Assembly (NCBI GenBank): GCA_017303895.1
Contig: JAFLBF010000020.1
Span: forward strand, 1 to 61,781
Source of the DNA: Bacteroidota bacterium
GTDB lineage: Bacteria > Bacteroidota > Bacteroidia > 2-12-FULL-35-15
Direction: 5' to 3'
Length of the DNA stretch: 61,781 nt
A program made the position numbers and the translations under genes. Each line of letters begins with the position of its first letter. Within the stretch, counting starts at the first letter, position 1. The notes below the pieces were generated by a model, which saw only the letters and a list, made by a program, of their open reading frames with translations, was not told the origin of the DNA and ran no database searches. Shown here piece after piece: positions 44,859 to 52,298 of this stretch.

Positions 44859-45581
44859 TCAGGCTATTTTTTTTAATACTCTTGATGGAGCAATTCCGAA
44901 CATTTCTACAAAAACTCTACTTAAATGCGCAGAATCCGAAAAACCCGATTCGTGCGCTGCTTCGGTAAAGTTTAATTTCTTTGAATATAAAATAATCGCC
45001 TTTTGTAAACGACACCATAAAACATATCTCCCAAACGGCAAACCTATTTGTTCAGAAAATAAATGCCTGAATCTATCTTCAGAAAGATTTACCTTATTCG
45101 AAACATAAGCAAGTGAAAGACTTTCTTCATTGATATGATTTTTTATTATCTCAATTGCATTTTTTATTCGTTCATCGAATATTTTGTAATCCTCTTCATC
45201 CGCAATAGAGATTGACAAAACCCGTGCAAGTTCATTTAGATTTAAAAGATTGGTAGAGTCAATATTAATTTTTTCATCCAAAATATTTGAAATAAAAACA
45301 TCCTCCTTATCAAATAGCTGGTCGCTTATTTGAATACATCTTTTAAGCTCAGGTTCAATAAAAACAAATAGATAAACTCCATTTCCACCAATGAATTTGT
45401 GGGGTACATTTGGTTGAATTCCAACAGAAGTTACATCAGAAAAGACTTTTTCAGTTGTTTCAATAGAAAAAGCCCCTTCAATGCTAAATATAAATTCTAA
45501 AGCATGATGTTTATGAAGATCCGTTTCAAATCCTCTTCCTATGTAATAAGCTACTCCATTTTTTAAACCAAAATCAATCAT
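44859..45581 (-). CDS. AraC family transcriptional regulator with cupin-like sensor domain
   Basis: From ATG 45581 (MIDFGLKNGVAYYIGRG) the protein has about 240 residues; an ATG eight codons upstream is also open. The N-terminal half looks like a cupin ligand-binding domain with DLHKHHALEFIFSIEGAF and GIQPNVPHKFIG. The C-terminal AraC domain has LAYVSNKVNLSEDRFRHLFSEQIG and the second helix-turn-helix FTEAAHESGFSDSAHLSRVF. HKHH near residue 20 could bind a metal. It is separated from the HMA lipoprotein gene by a terminator-like hairpin. Confidence 0.9.
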   Translation of the reverse strand: MIDFGLKNGVAYYIGRGFETDLHKHHALEFIFSIEGAFSIETTEKVFSDVTSVGIQPNVPHKFIGGNGVYLFVFIEPELKRCIQISDQLFDKEDVFISNILDEKINIDSTNLLNLNELARVLSISIADEEDYKIFDERIKNAIEIIKNHINEESLSLAYVSNKVNLSEDRFRHLFSEQIGLPFGRYVLWCRLQKAIILYSKKLNFTEAAHESGFSDSAHLSRVFVEMFGIAPSRVLKKIA

Positions 45582-45613
45582 TATAGTGCAAATTAGTTTA
45601 ACCAATTTTATTA

Positions 45614-45687
45614 AACCACAGGATTACCGCCAACAAACTATGAAAAAAGTAATTTCACAATCACTAACAAAACGGTAACCTGTGGTT
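45614..45687 (-). terminator. Hairpin after the HMA lipoprotein gene
   Basis: CGGTAACCTGTGGTT (45673-45687) pairs with AACCACAGGATTACCG (45614-45629), 15 pairs with a single bulged base, around a 43-nt loop. It lies 7 bp after the stop of the HMA lipoprotein gene. An A/T-rich tract follows the stem in the minus direction. The long loop is unusual for an intrinsic terminator. Confidence 0.55.
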
Positions 45688-45693
45688 ATTTCT

Positions 45694-46071
45694 CTATTTT
45701 CTATCATACTGGCAACATCCCGGTAATTCACTGTATGCCTTATCATCACCTTTATATTTTTCATTATCATACCCAACAGAAGCTATGTTTTTTTGGATTT
45801 GGTCAAGGCTGATTTTTTTATCATCATATGAAACTGTGATGATTTTCGAATCAACGTTCCAGTCAGCTTTTGTAATTCCATCAACTTTAAGAGAACCTTC
45901 AATTGTTTCTTTACACATTTCGCAATTCCCCCAAACTTTGAAAGTTGAAGTTGTTATGCCGTCTACTACCTCAGTAGCAGTTTCGGTATTCTCAGTTTCT
46001 ACTTTATTATTAGAACATGATGTAAGCACTACAAGCAAAAAGCTTGCTGCTAATATTGTTTTTAGTTTCAT
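45694..46071 (-). CDS. HMA-domain lipoprotein with C-terminal Cys-Cys
   Basis: A 125-residue protein with lipobox LTSCS (Cys19), a short acidic linker, and an HMA domain with FKVWGNCEMCKETIEGSLKV as the metal loop. The C-terminus SELPGCCQYDRK adds a Cys-Cys. Together with the cytoplasmic protein at 26023 it defines a paralogous pair (KVWGNCxxCK ... LPxCCxY) in two compartments. It overlaps the upstream T9SS protein gene by 4 bp and ends the multicopper oxidase operon. Confidence 0.88.
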   Translation of the reverse strand: MKLKTILAASFLLVVLTSCSNNKVETENTETATEVVDGITTSTFKVWGNCEMCKETIEGSLKVDGITKADWNVDSKIITVSYDDKKISLDQIQKNIASVGYDNEKYKGDDKAYSELPGCCQYDRK

Positions 46072-46943
46072 TGGATTATTATTTTTTTGTTAATACTTGA
46101 TTTATTGTTTCTACTAATTTTGACGAAATAAGTTCCTCTTGCCCAAGTCATCGTATTTACGGTTATACTATTTGAAAATGATGTGCGGAAAATTTGTTTT
46201 CCTATTATGTCGTAAACACAGATTTCTGCGGCATCTACATTGTTTTTCAATTCCATTGTAAACGATTCAATTGTTGGATTGGGGAAAATAAGGACGTCTT
46301 CTTGATTTACACTTTGTTCATTAATGCCTATTACCGATCCGCTGAATTGCAAATTGTCTAAGTATATATAACTCCATTCTTTCGGACTACTTGAACTTGA
46401 TGACAAAACTATCAATGCGCTATCGGGAGCATCTCCACTTTGGTAATTCAAGTATGTGCTACCGACAAACCATGAGTGCGCCATTGCATTATAATAACTT
46501 GCGCCATAAGCAATAGTATCACGCAATAGAGTTGTAGTATCCCATCTCGTTAATAAAACTTTCACACTTGATGAATCCGTTGGATCATAGGGCATGTATT
46601 GGATATTATAATTTAAACTTTGAGGTCTGTTTGTAAAGGCATAACCTGATAATGGTTTATATGTGCTTGTATCTAATTTTCCGGAAACTGCAATTCCCGG
46701 AACAACTCCTCGCCCAGAAACAGTTTTAGACATTAGAATTAGGTAACTGCTACCGGGATTTCCCGGAGTTCCTTGCGAACACGTAAATATTCCACTTGAA
46801 AAAGTTATTTGATTTAAGTTGTCCCAATTCGCAGGAGTTGAATATCCACTCATGGTATTCCATGTTTCAAAACTGTTGTTAGGAATTTGCCCAACAATAG
46901 TTTTAAAAACCAACGTTAATATATAAATCAAATGAAATCTCAT
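46068..46943 (-). CDS. T9SS-sorted surface protein, paralogue 2
   Basis: A 291-residue exported protein with a signal peptide ending IVGQ (about residue 19). The mature region IPNNSFETWNTMSGYSTPANW and the later TWARGTYFVKISRNN match the paralogue at 48666 throughout. The core is a PCMD-like or carbohydrate-binding beta-sandwich by pattern. The C-terminal ~75 residues (LIFPNPTIESFTMELKN onward, ending NKKIIIQ) form a T9SS sorting domain. Its start overlaps the multicopper oxidase stop by 1 bp, so the two are co-translated. Confidence 0.85.
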   Translation of the reverse strand: MRFHLIYILTLVFKTIVGQIPNNSFETWNTMSGYSTPANWDNLNQITFSSGIFTCSQGTPGNPGSSYLILMSKTVSGRGVVPGIAVSGKLDTSTYKPLSGYAFTNRPQSLNYNIQYMPYDPTDSSSVKVLLTRWDTTTLLRDTIAYGASYYNAMAHSWFVGSTYLNYQSGDAPDSALIVLSSSSSSPKEWSYIYLDNLQFSGSVIGINEQSVNQEDVLIFPNPTIESFTMELKNNVDAAEICVYDIIGKQIFRTSFSNSITVNTMTWARGTYFVKISRNNKSSINKKIIIQ

Positions 46944-48655
46944 TATTCTACGATTATTTTTTTAAATGCTCTGCTTCCTTCTTGTTGAATTTCTATTACA
47001 TATAAACCGCTTGCCCATTGCCCAATATCAATTACCGTATTTGTATCTTTAGTATCAGTTTGATAAATCAGTTTTCCAATGCTGTTATAAACTTTTACTT
47101 CAACAGGTTTAGGGTCGGATAATTGTTCAATATTTAAGAACAAAATTTCTTTTGCGGGATTCGGATAAATTTTGATACTTAAGTCATTCAATGCGATTTC
47201 GCTTACACTCGTCAGGTTTGGTTTAACAATAAACTGTCCCATCATACCATCATCTTCATGCATTAAAATATGGCAATGGTACATAAATGGAATAATTGTA
47301 TCTGCAAAGTCTTCGAATTTTGTAATAAACATTACAGAATCGCCCGGAGGAACAAGTACCACGTCTTTTCTACCTAATTCTTCAGCAGGTGGAGTAGTTC
47401 CACTTCTGTCAAATAAGTAAAACTGCACATCATGAATATGAAATGGATGAGCAACCATTGTTTCGTTGACAAGCTTCCATATTTCAATATTATTCAAAGA
47501 GATTTCATAGTCAATGCGCATCATATTAAAAGTGCTATCATTAAAATAAAATGGCCCATCCATCACCATCATGCTATCAGCAGTAAAACGAATAGTTCTT
47601 GTAATGTTAGCCGATCCTGTAGGATAAGGATTGTTTGTTGTCAGAGTTGCCGGGATCGTAGTAACAGGACTTGCCGTTTGTGGAACAACATTAATTTGCA
47701 TGATATTGAAATCAACTCCATTCAAAGGACTATCCATTGGTGGGCCACTTGGCATTGGCATAGTTGGGCCACCTTGTATTCCCATTGCCAATTCAGATGC
47801 GTAACTCATCAGATGAATGGTTTGTCCGTTCATTCCTGTTAAATCAAGCAAAATTTCTGCTCGCTCTCCGGGAGCTAAACGTAAACGAGTAGTGTTAACC
47901 GGAGCATTTAATAATCCACCATCACTTGCAATAATTTTGAATTGCATATTCGCAGTAAATCCAAAATTAAAAGCACGCTCGCCCGATGCATTTAATATAC
48001 GCATACGAACTACTTGTGAAGGACAATTTGCGTAAACAGTATAGCCATAATTTGCTCTTGCCCCATTTATCAAAATAGTTGAATCCTGCATGCCAAGAGG
48101 CATTGCCTGATTGGCCGAATCGTATTGCTGACATTGAATTATTAAAGGAAAATCATCCACTCCATATTTCCTTGGTAAATTTAATGCCGCTTCAATAGGA
48201 TCTCTCACAATTATTAATCCAGCAGCACCTTTAATCGCTTGCTCTGCCGTTTTCATGTGCAGATGCGGGTGGTACCAGTACGTTGCAGCATTATCCATCA
48301 CCGTAAATGTTGGATTCCAACTTGCACTTGGTAGAATTGGTGTATGTGGCCCACCATCCCATTTAGAGGGTAGGTGAATGCCATGCCAATGTACTGTGGT
48401 TGTGTCACCAATCTGATTATTGACAGTAATATTTACGTTTGTTCCTTTATTAAATATTAATGTTGGGCCAAGATAATTGAAGGAATTAAAAGCATAAGTA
48501 TGCGATTTATTTCCGGGAAAGAATTGCACACTATCTTTGTGCATATTCAATGTATAGTTCGGCCCTATCAACGTATCGGGGATTACAAGCTGAGTTGTTT
48601 GGGCTACAGCATTAAAGCAGAGCAATCCAAAACAGATGTTAAATAGGTTCTTCAT
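46943..48655 (-). CDS. Multicopper oxidase with T9SS sorting domain
   Basis: A cell-surface or secreted three-domain multicopper oxidase of about 570 residues. ATG 48655 (MKNLFNICFG, clean signal peptide to NAVAQ) is preferred over ATG 48673, which overlaps the upstream gene. The copper-binding motifs are TVHWHGIHLP, TYWYHPHLHM, AHPFHIHDVQF and MYHCHILMHEDDGMM, so all type 1/2/3 sites are kept. The last ~75 residues (IYPNPAKEILFLNIEQ onward, ending KKIIVE) are a T9SS sorting domain. Oxidation of Cu(I) to Cu(II), as by CueO, is the likely role in this setting; in this organism it would act outside the outer membrane. Confidence 0.94.
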   Translation of the reverse strand: MKNLFNICFGLLCFNAVAQTTQLVIPDTLIGPNYTLNMHKDSVQFFPGNKSHTYAFNSFNYLGPTLIFNKGTNVNITVNNQIGDTTTVHWHGIHLPSKWDGGPHTPILPSASWNPTFTVMDNAATYWYHPHLHMKTAEQAIKGAAGLIIVRDPIEAALNLPRKYGVDDFPLIIQCQQYDSANQAMPLGMQDSTILINGARANYGYTVYANCPSQVVRMRILNASGERAFNFGFTANMQFKIIASDGGLLNAPVNTTRLRLAPGERAEILLDLTGMNGQTIHLMSYASELAMGIQGGPTMPMPSGPPMDSPLNGVDFNIMQINVVPQTASPVTTIPATLTTNNPYPTGSANITRTIRFTADSMMVMDGPFYFNDSTFNMMRIDYEISLNNIEIWKLVNETMVAHPFHIHDVQFYLFDRSGTTPPAEELGRKDVVLVPPGDSVMFITKFEDFADTIIPFMYHCHILMHEDDGMMGQFIVKPNLTSVSEIALNDLSIKIYPNPAKEILFLNIEQLSDPKPVEVKVYNSIGKLIYQTDTKDTNTVIDIGQWASGLYVIEIQQEGSRAFKKIIVE

Positions 48656-48665
48656 GATCTTAGTT

Positions 48666-49553
48666 TTATTCAATTACTAATTTTCTTGTTTCAATCGATT
48701 TTTCACCTTTTACTTTTACAAAGTAGGTTCCTTTGGCAATACCTGAAATATTCATGTTTTGATTAGTTTCACCTTGTATCTTACCAAAAATTTCAGAGCG
48801 AATTAATTTTCCATTGATGTCAGAAATTTCAATACTAATTTGTTGTGCAGCTTTAATATTAAATTTAAAGTTTACCATATCAGATGATGGATTTGGGTAA
48901 ATTGACATGTCAGTAACAAACGACTCTTGGTTCTCAACACCTGTTACCGTACCACTAAAAGCAAGATTGTCAACCCACAAATAATCGTTATTCGTTGGCG
49001 CACTGCCACTTGCTTTCATTACGATAATACAAGTGTCAGGATTGTTTCCATCAACATAAGTTAAAGGAATTGTAAAGTTAGCCCAGCTCATTGCCATACC
49101 CGATAATGTAACACTTCCGGATGCAACTGGCATGCGCATATTCATTCCTGTGTCCCAACGTGTAAGTGTAACTTGAATGGAACCTTGGCTACTACCGTAA
49201 ATCATATGTTGCCATTTACCTGTAAAGTTTGCGGGGCGCATATTGTATGCAAAGCCCGATTTAGGCATCATCGTTAACGAATCTATAACTCCACTTACGG
49301 CAACACCGTTAACTACACCAGTACCAACAGTTTTAGAAGTTAATTTTAAATATGATGCTCCCGGACTTCCTGGGGTTCCTTTAGTTGCGGTATATACACT
49401 TGCAATAGCAGTTGTGTTATTCATTGTTCCCCATCCATCAGGATTACTATAGGAACCAACGGTTGTCCAGTTTTCAAATCCTGAATTTGGAATTTGTGCA
49501 AAGGCTGATGCTGTTATAAACATAGCCATGATGATTGAATAGATTGTTTTCAT
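48666..49553 (-). CDS. T9SS-sorted surface protein, paralogue 1
   Basis: A 295-residue exported protein with a signal peptide ending ASAFAQ (about residue 20). IPNSGFENWTTVGSYSNPDGW and TKGTPGSPGASYLKLTSKTVG align with the paralogue at 46068. The C-terminal ~75 residues (MSIYPNPSSDMVNFKFN onward) are a T9SS sorting domain. It is the first gene of the multicopper oxidase operon. The function is unknown; the pairing with the oxidase on both sides suggests a surface complex or shared ligand. Confidence 0.85.
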   Translation of the reverse strand: MKTIYSIIMAMFITASAFAQIPNSGFENWTTVGSYSNPDGWGTMNNTTAIASVYTATKGTPGSPGASYLKLTSKTVGTGVVNGVAVSGVIDSLTMMPKSGFAYNMRPANFTGKWQHMIYGSSQGSIQVTLTRWDTGMNMRMPVASGSVTLSGMAMSWANFTIPLTYVDGNNPDTCIIVMKASGSAPTNNDYLWVDNLAFSGTVTGVENQESFVTDMSIYPNPSSDMVNFKFNIKAAQQISIEISDINGKLIRSEIFGKIQGETNQNMNISGIAKGTYFVKVKGEKSIETRKLVIE

Positions 49554-49609
49554 TTTATGAAGTTTTAGATTAATAAAATATTAAGTACAGTATAGTACAA
49601 ACAGAAACA

Positions 49610-49633
49610 CCCGTACCATATAATATGGTCGGG
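49610..49633. promoter_or_regulatory. Palindrome between the HYC_CC_PP gene and the oxidase operon
   Basis: ACCATATAATATGGT (49615-49629) is a perfect palindrome around one central A, extended by CCCG/CGGG outside a single unpaired T. It is 20 bp after the HYC_CC_PP stop and 57 bp before the next ATG. It could be a weak terminator or an operator; the sequence alone does not decide. Confidence 0.45.
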
Positions 49634-49653
49634 ATACAAGAGCTAAAGAAGAA

Positions 49654-50040
49654 TCAAATTATTAGTACCCTGTGTTGCAGGTACAATGGATTGTCATATA
49701 AGACGGGTGGCGCATGATAACTTTCGATAATGCGGCTATGTGCATTGTATATAAAATTATATGTGAAATAAGGAATTACAAATTCTGCTGATTGAGCTTT
49801 AAAAGTGATTACCTTTAGAGAGGTATTGGAGTTGTGTTTATCTTTTACTTTTAAATAAGTTTCTTTATCATCACAACAGTCCTTTTTTTCCATAGAAGAA
49901 CCACAGCAGCCATCATCGTCAGTAGGTTCGAATAACGAAATGTGCTTTAACTTTCCACCGCAATAATGCAATTGAATATTTACACCACAAGCTAAAGTGG
50001 TGTAAACAAAAAGTAGTGTAAAGATTAAAAAACGCTTCAT
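49654..50040 (-). CDS. HYC_CC_PP family exported protein
   Basis: From ATG 50040 (MKRFLIFTLLFVYTTLACG, signal peptide) the protein has 128 residues. It carries the three family signatures: LHYCGGKL, the Cys cluster GCCGSSMEKKDCCDD, and APPVLYDNPLY near the C-terminus. The open frame upstream of this ATG is not family-like. The family name comes from these motifs and its function is unknown. The Cys and His residues and frequent occurrence near metal genes suggest a periplasmic metal role. It is probably the first gene of the long minus-strand metal block. Confidence 0.85.
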   Translation of the reverse strand: MKRFLIFTLLFVYTTLACGVNIQLHYCGGKLKHISLFEPTDDDGCCGSSMEKKDCCDDKETYLKVKDKHNSNTSLKVITFKAQSAEFVIPYFTYNFIYNAHSRIIESYHAPPVLYDNPLYLQHRVLII

Positions 50041-50144
50041 TAGTATGACGAAAGTACAAAATTCAATCGAGATAAAAAAATGACCATTCTCAGGGAAATA
50101 GAATAAGTTGCTGTATGTTAATTTATTACACAAAACACTCTATT

Positions 50145-50660
50145 TCAATCGGGCAAAGAGAACATATACCCGTTCTGTCCTTTCTGTTTGGAGCCAATTA
50201 TCCTTCCGTATTTCATAGCTTTAGTCAAGTGTGCCGATAAGCCTTTTTGATGATCTGTCAGTACCCGGAATTTTATATCGTTGCGTTTTAAAACTTCGAT
50301 GATTTCAGAAGATCGTAAAGGCCTTCCGGCTTCTTTTAAAACATAAACGATTTTATCAATCCATGTAGCATTTAAGTTGTAGGAGTTACCAAGCTTTAAA
50401 TCAGCAATGCGTTTGTAATGTTCCGCTTCAACTTGGTATAAAGACATCTCTTTAATGAGTTCTTCAATACGTTTCTTATATTGTTTTAAATCTTCTTTGT
50501 GGTTTTTATCCGCCTCACGCTTTGAATTATAAAAATTCGTGAGTTTATCCATCAATTCTTTATCACGCTCTTGCAATTCCATTACTTTTTTAATCAATTC
50601 AGCCTTGCTGAGTTGTTCCAACACTACTTGGTTTAAGTAATTCATCAATAATTCCTTCAT
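50145..50660 (-). CDS. Coiled-coil protein with C-terminal winged-helix (HARE-HTH-like) domain
   Basis: A 171-residue protein. Residues ~10-95 are highly charged and heptad-patterned (LIKKVMELQERDKELMDKL, KRIEELIKEMSLYQ), a coiled coil. Residues ~105-171 (AGRPLRSSEIIEVLKRNDIK, then KGLSAHLTKAMKYGRI) resemble the HARE-HTH winged-helix module. No signal peptide is present. It is divergent from the MerR-like/recombinase operon, with an 11-bp-phased array between them, so it may bind that array. It is probably a DNA-binding accessory of the element; this is inference. Confidence 0.65.
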   Translation of the reverse strand: MKELLMNYLNQVVLEQLSKAELIKKVMELQERDKELMDKLTNFYNSKREADKNHKEDLKQYKKRIEELIKEMSLYQVEAEHYKRIADLKLGNSYNLNATWIDKIVYVLKEAGRPLRSSEIIEVLKRNDIKFRVLTDHQKGLSAHLTKAMKYGRIIGSKQKGQNGYMFSLPD

Positions 50661-50729
50661 TTCACTATCAAATTAGCTGTTATTTCAATCAAAAACACTC
50701 TTTAACCAATGCAAACACAACCGCTCCAC

Positions 50730-50819
50730 AATCCGTTCTCATAGAGTTCTTTATTTCAGTTACCAGAGTTCTTACGTTTGTCTTATAGTGTTCTTTATTT
50801 GTTCTTATACTGTTCTTAA
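50730..50819 (-). repeat. 11-bp-phased tandem array, consensus TAAGAACNNTA
   Basis: On the plus strand GTTCT occurs at 50735, 50746, 50768, 50790, 50801 and 50812; every interval is 11 or 22 bp. Degenerate units fill the gaps at 50757 and 50779. Read on the minus strand this is eight consecutive 11-mers with core AAGAAC, about 90 bp in total. One unit per helical turn suits a protein that coats one face of the DNA. It lies 70 bp upstream of the 171-residue protein gene. The rest of the 414-bp gap (50661-51074) holds only the promoter at 50992. Confidence 0.75.
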
Positions 50820-50991
50820 TGCAAATGTAGTCATCCCTAATTAATCCCGCAATAGTTCCTGTCCGTTTTTTATCCTCCCGTGGTCATTTTTTCACTTTTA
50901 TTTACTTATTACATTGATAATCAATGCTAATATATAACTGCCTGATTTTAGCAATTTTAGCTTTTATGGTCAATTATTTACGATTTTTGAC

Positions 50992-51023
50992 TTGGAAATA
51001 TGCTTTTAATTATCTTACATTTG
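50992..51023 (+). promoter_or_regulatory. Putative promoter of the MerR/recombinase operon
   Basis: TTG (50992-50994) is followed after 21 bp by TACATTTG (51016-51023), matching TAnnTTTG. The transcript would start near 51030, about 45 bp before the preferred start of the MerR-like gene. Confidence 0.45.
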
Positions 51024-51074
51024 TGTATAATAAAAAACAATAACAGTTTAACTAATAAAAGAAGGAGGAAAAAG

Positions 51075-52046
51075 ATGTTTTCATTAAAATTAGATGAGTT
51101 TATAGATACACGCAGCTTTGATAAGCTAGCCGAGCTGTATGAGGTAATTAATGAAGAACGCTTAAGTGCAAAAGACACAGGTATTAATTATAGAGTAATT
51201 AATCACTGGGATGAAAAAGGTATTATACGTTTTGGAAGAGAAAATAAAGAACACAATCGCAAGTTCAGCTTCACCGATTTTATTTGGATCAAGATAGTAG
51301 ACGAACTGCGCTCGTTTGGAGTGAGCATAGAAGCCATTAAAAAAATTGCCGATGATATTTTTGAAAATGTTCCGATGAAGGAACTCTATGATAACATGGC
51401 AAAGAATATCAATGCTTTGGATAATTATGAGGGAGAAGACAAAGCAGAGTTTATTGAGTTTTTAAAATCCGGTGGTTATAATAATGAAGACTTTAATTTG
51501 GAAGGATTCAATTTTCATTTTCTACACATTTTAATAGCAGAAGCAATTGCTACAAGAGAGTTGGTGTCAATTATTCTTTTTAAAGATGGAGAGTGGATTC
51601 CCTTTTTAAAAGCTAACGAACATTTGTATCCGAAAGAAATCTTGCACAAAATTGAATTCAATTCTCAAATCAGAATCAACATTACCAATATTGTTTACAC
51701 CTACATATTGGAAGACTACTTAGTTGAGTATTTCAGCGGATTGTTTTTATACACCAAGCAAGAAGCTAATTTATTGTACTATGTAATGGAAGGAGATTTT
51801 CAAAAGATTCATGTGTTCTTTAAATCCAAGAAAGAAGAACCCATTGAAATTGTAAAATCTAAATCAACCCTTCAGGAAGTGATGCAAATCTTTTTAGAAA
51901 AAGAGTACAAGGATTTTATTTTGATAGATAAGAAAGGAAAAGAAATCCGAATTAGGCAAGATGAACCCACAACGATTATGGTTGAGAATAATCGCCCCGG
52001 CGCAAAACGTAAATACAAGTTCATTAAAGTTAAGGATCAGGAATAA
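51075..52046 (+). CDS. MerR-like transcriptional regulator of the recombinase module
   Basis: From ATG 51075 (MFSLKLDEFIDTRSF) the protein has 323 residues; a strong Shine-Dalgarno (GAAGGAGG) precedes this ATG. The frame is open a further 25 codons with no such signal. Residues ~35-105 are a MerR-type winged helix (INYRVINHWDEKGIIRFGRE, FIWIKIVDELRSFGVSIEAI). The C-terminal ~220 residues match no domain I recognise; they end with a beta-rich segment (FILIDKKGKEIRIRQDEP). It is followed by a small ORF and the recombinase gene on one transcript, so it probably controls integration or excision. Confidence 0.8.
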   Translation: MFSLKLDEFIDTRSFDKLAELYEVINEERLSAKDTGINYRVINHWDEKGIIRFGRENKEHNRKFSFTDFIWIKIVDELRSFGVSIEAIKKIADDIFENVPMKELYDNMAKNINALDNYEGEDKAEFIEFLKSGGYNNEDFNLEGFNFHFLHILIAEAIATRELVSIILFKDGEWIPFLKANEHLYPKEILHKIEFNSQIRINITNIVYTYILEDYLVEYFSGLFLYTKQEANLLYYVMEGDFQKIHVFFKSKKEEPIEIVKSKSTLQEVMQIFLEKEYKDFILIDKKGKEIRIRQDEPTTIMVENNRPGAKRKYKFIKVKDQE

Positions 52047-52058
52047 GAAGGGAGGCGT

Positions 52059-52298
52059 ATGTCGGAGAAGAAAGAAAAAATATTAAGAAGAATGACCATA
52101 GCTGAACTAAGGTCATACAAAGGCTTTGAAAAATACACAGATGAAGAAGCACAGGCAACTATTAAATCATTGGAAAAACTATCCATGCTGTTTTATGAGT
52201 TGTACATGAAACAAAAACACAGTCAGTCAAAAATAAAACAATTGAAAGGAGGCAACCATGAAGGAGAAGAATTCTCTGAACAACGAGACGCTGCTTAG
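52059..52298 (+). CDS. Small helical protein upstream of the recombinase
   Basis: A 79-residue charged protein beginning MSEKKEKILRRMTIAEL. Its ATG follows a Shine-Dalgarno GGGAGG, and the 3' end overlaps the recombinase gene by 41 bp. The helical character and size are like those of excision or accessory factors, but no family is recognised. The last ~20 residues are encoded by the overlap and may be unconstrained. Confidence 0.6.
   Translation: MSEKKEKILRRMTIAELRSYKGFEKYTDEEAQATIKSLEKLSMLFYELYMKQKHSQSKIKQLKGGNHEGEEFSEQRDAA

Noticed and set aside
49576..49606. Copper-repressor operator at the partly symmetric GTACAGTATAGTAC before the oxidase operon
   Set aside because: The dyad has four mismatches in 14 bp and matches no copper-regulator box I can name with confidence.
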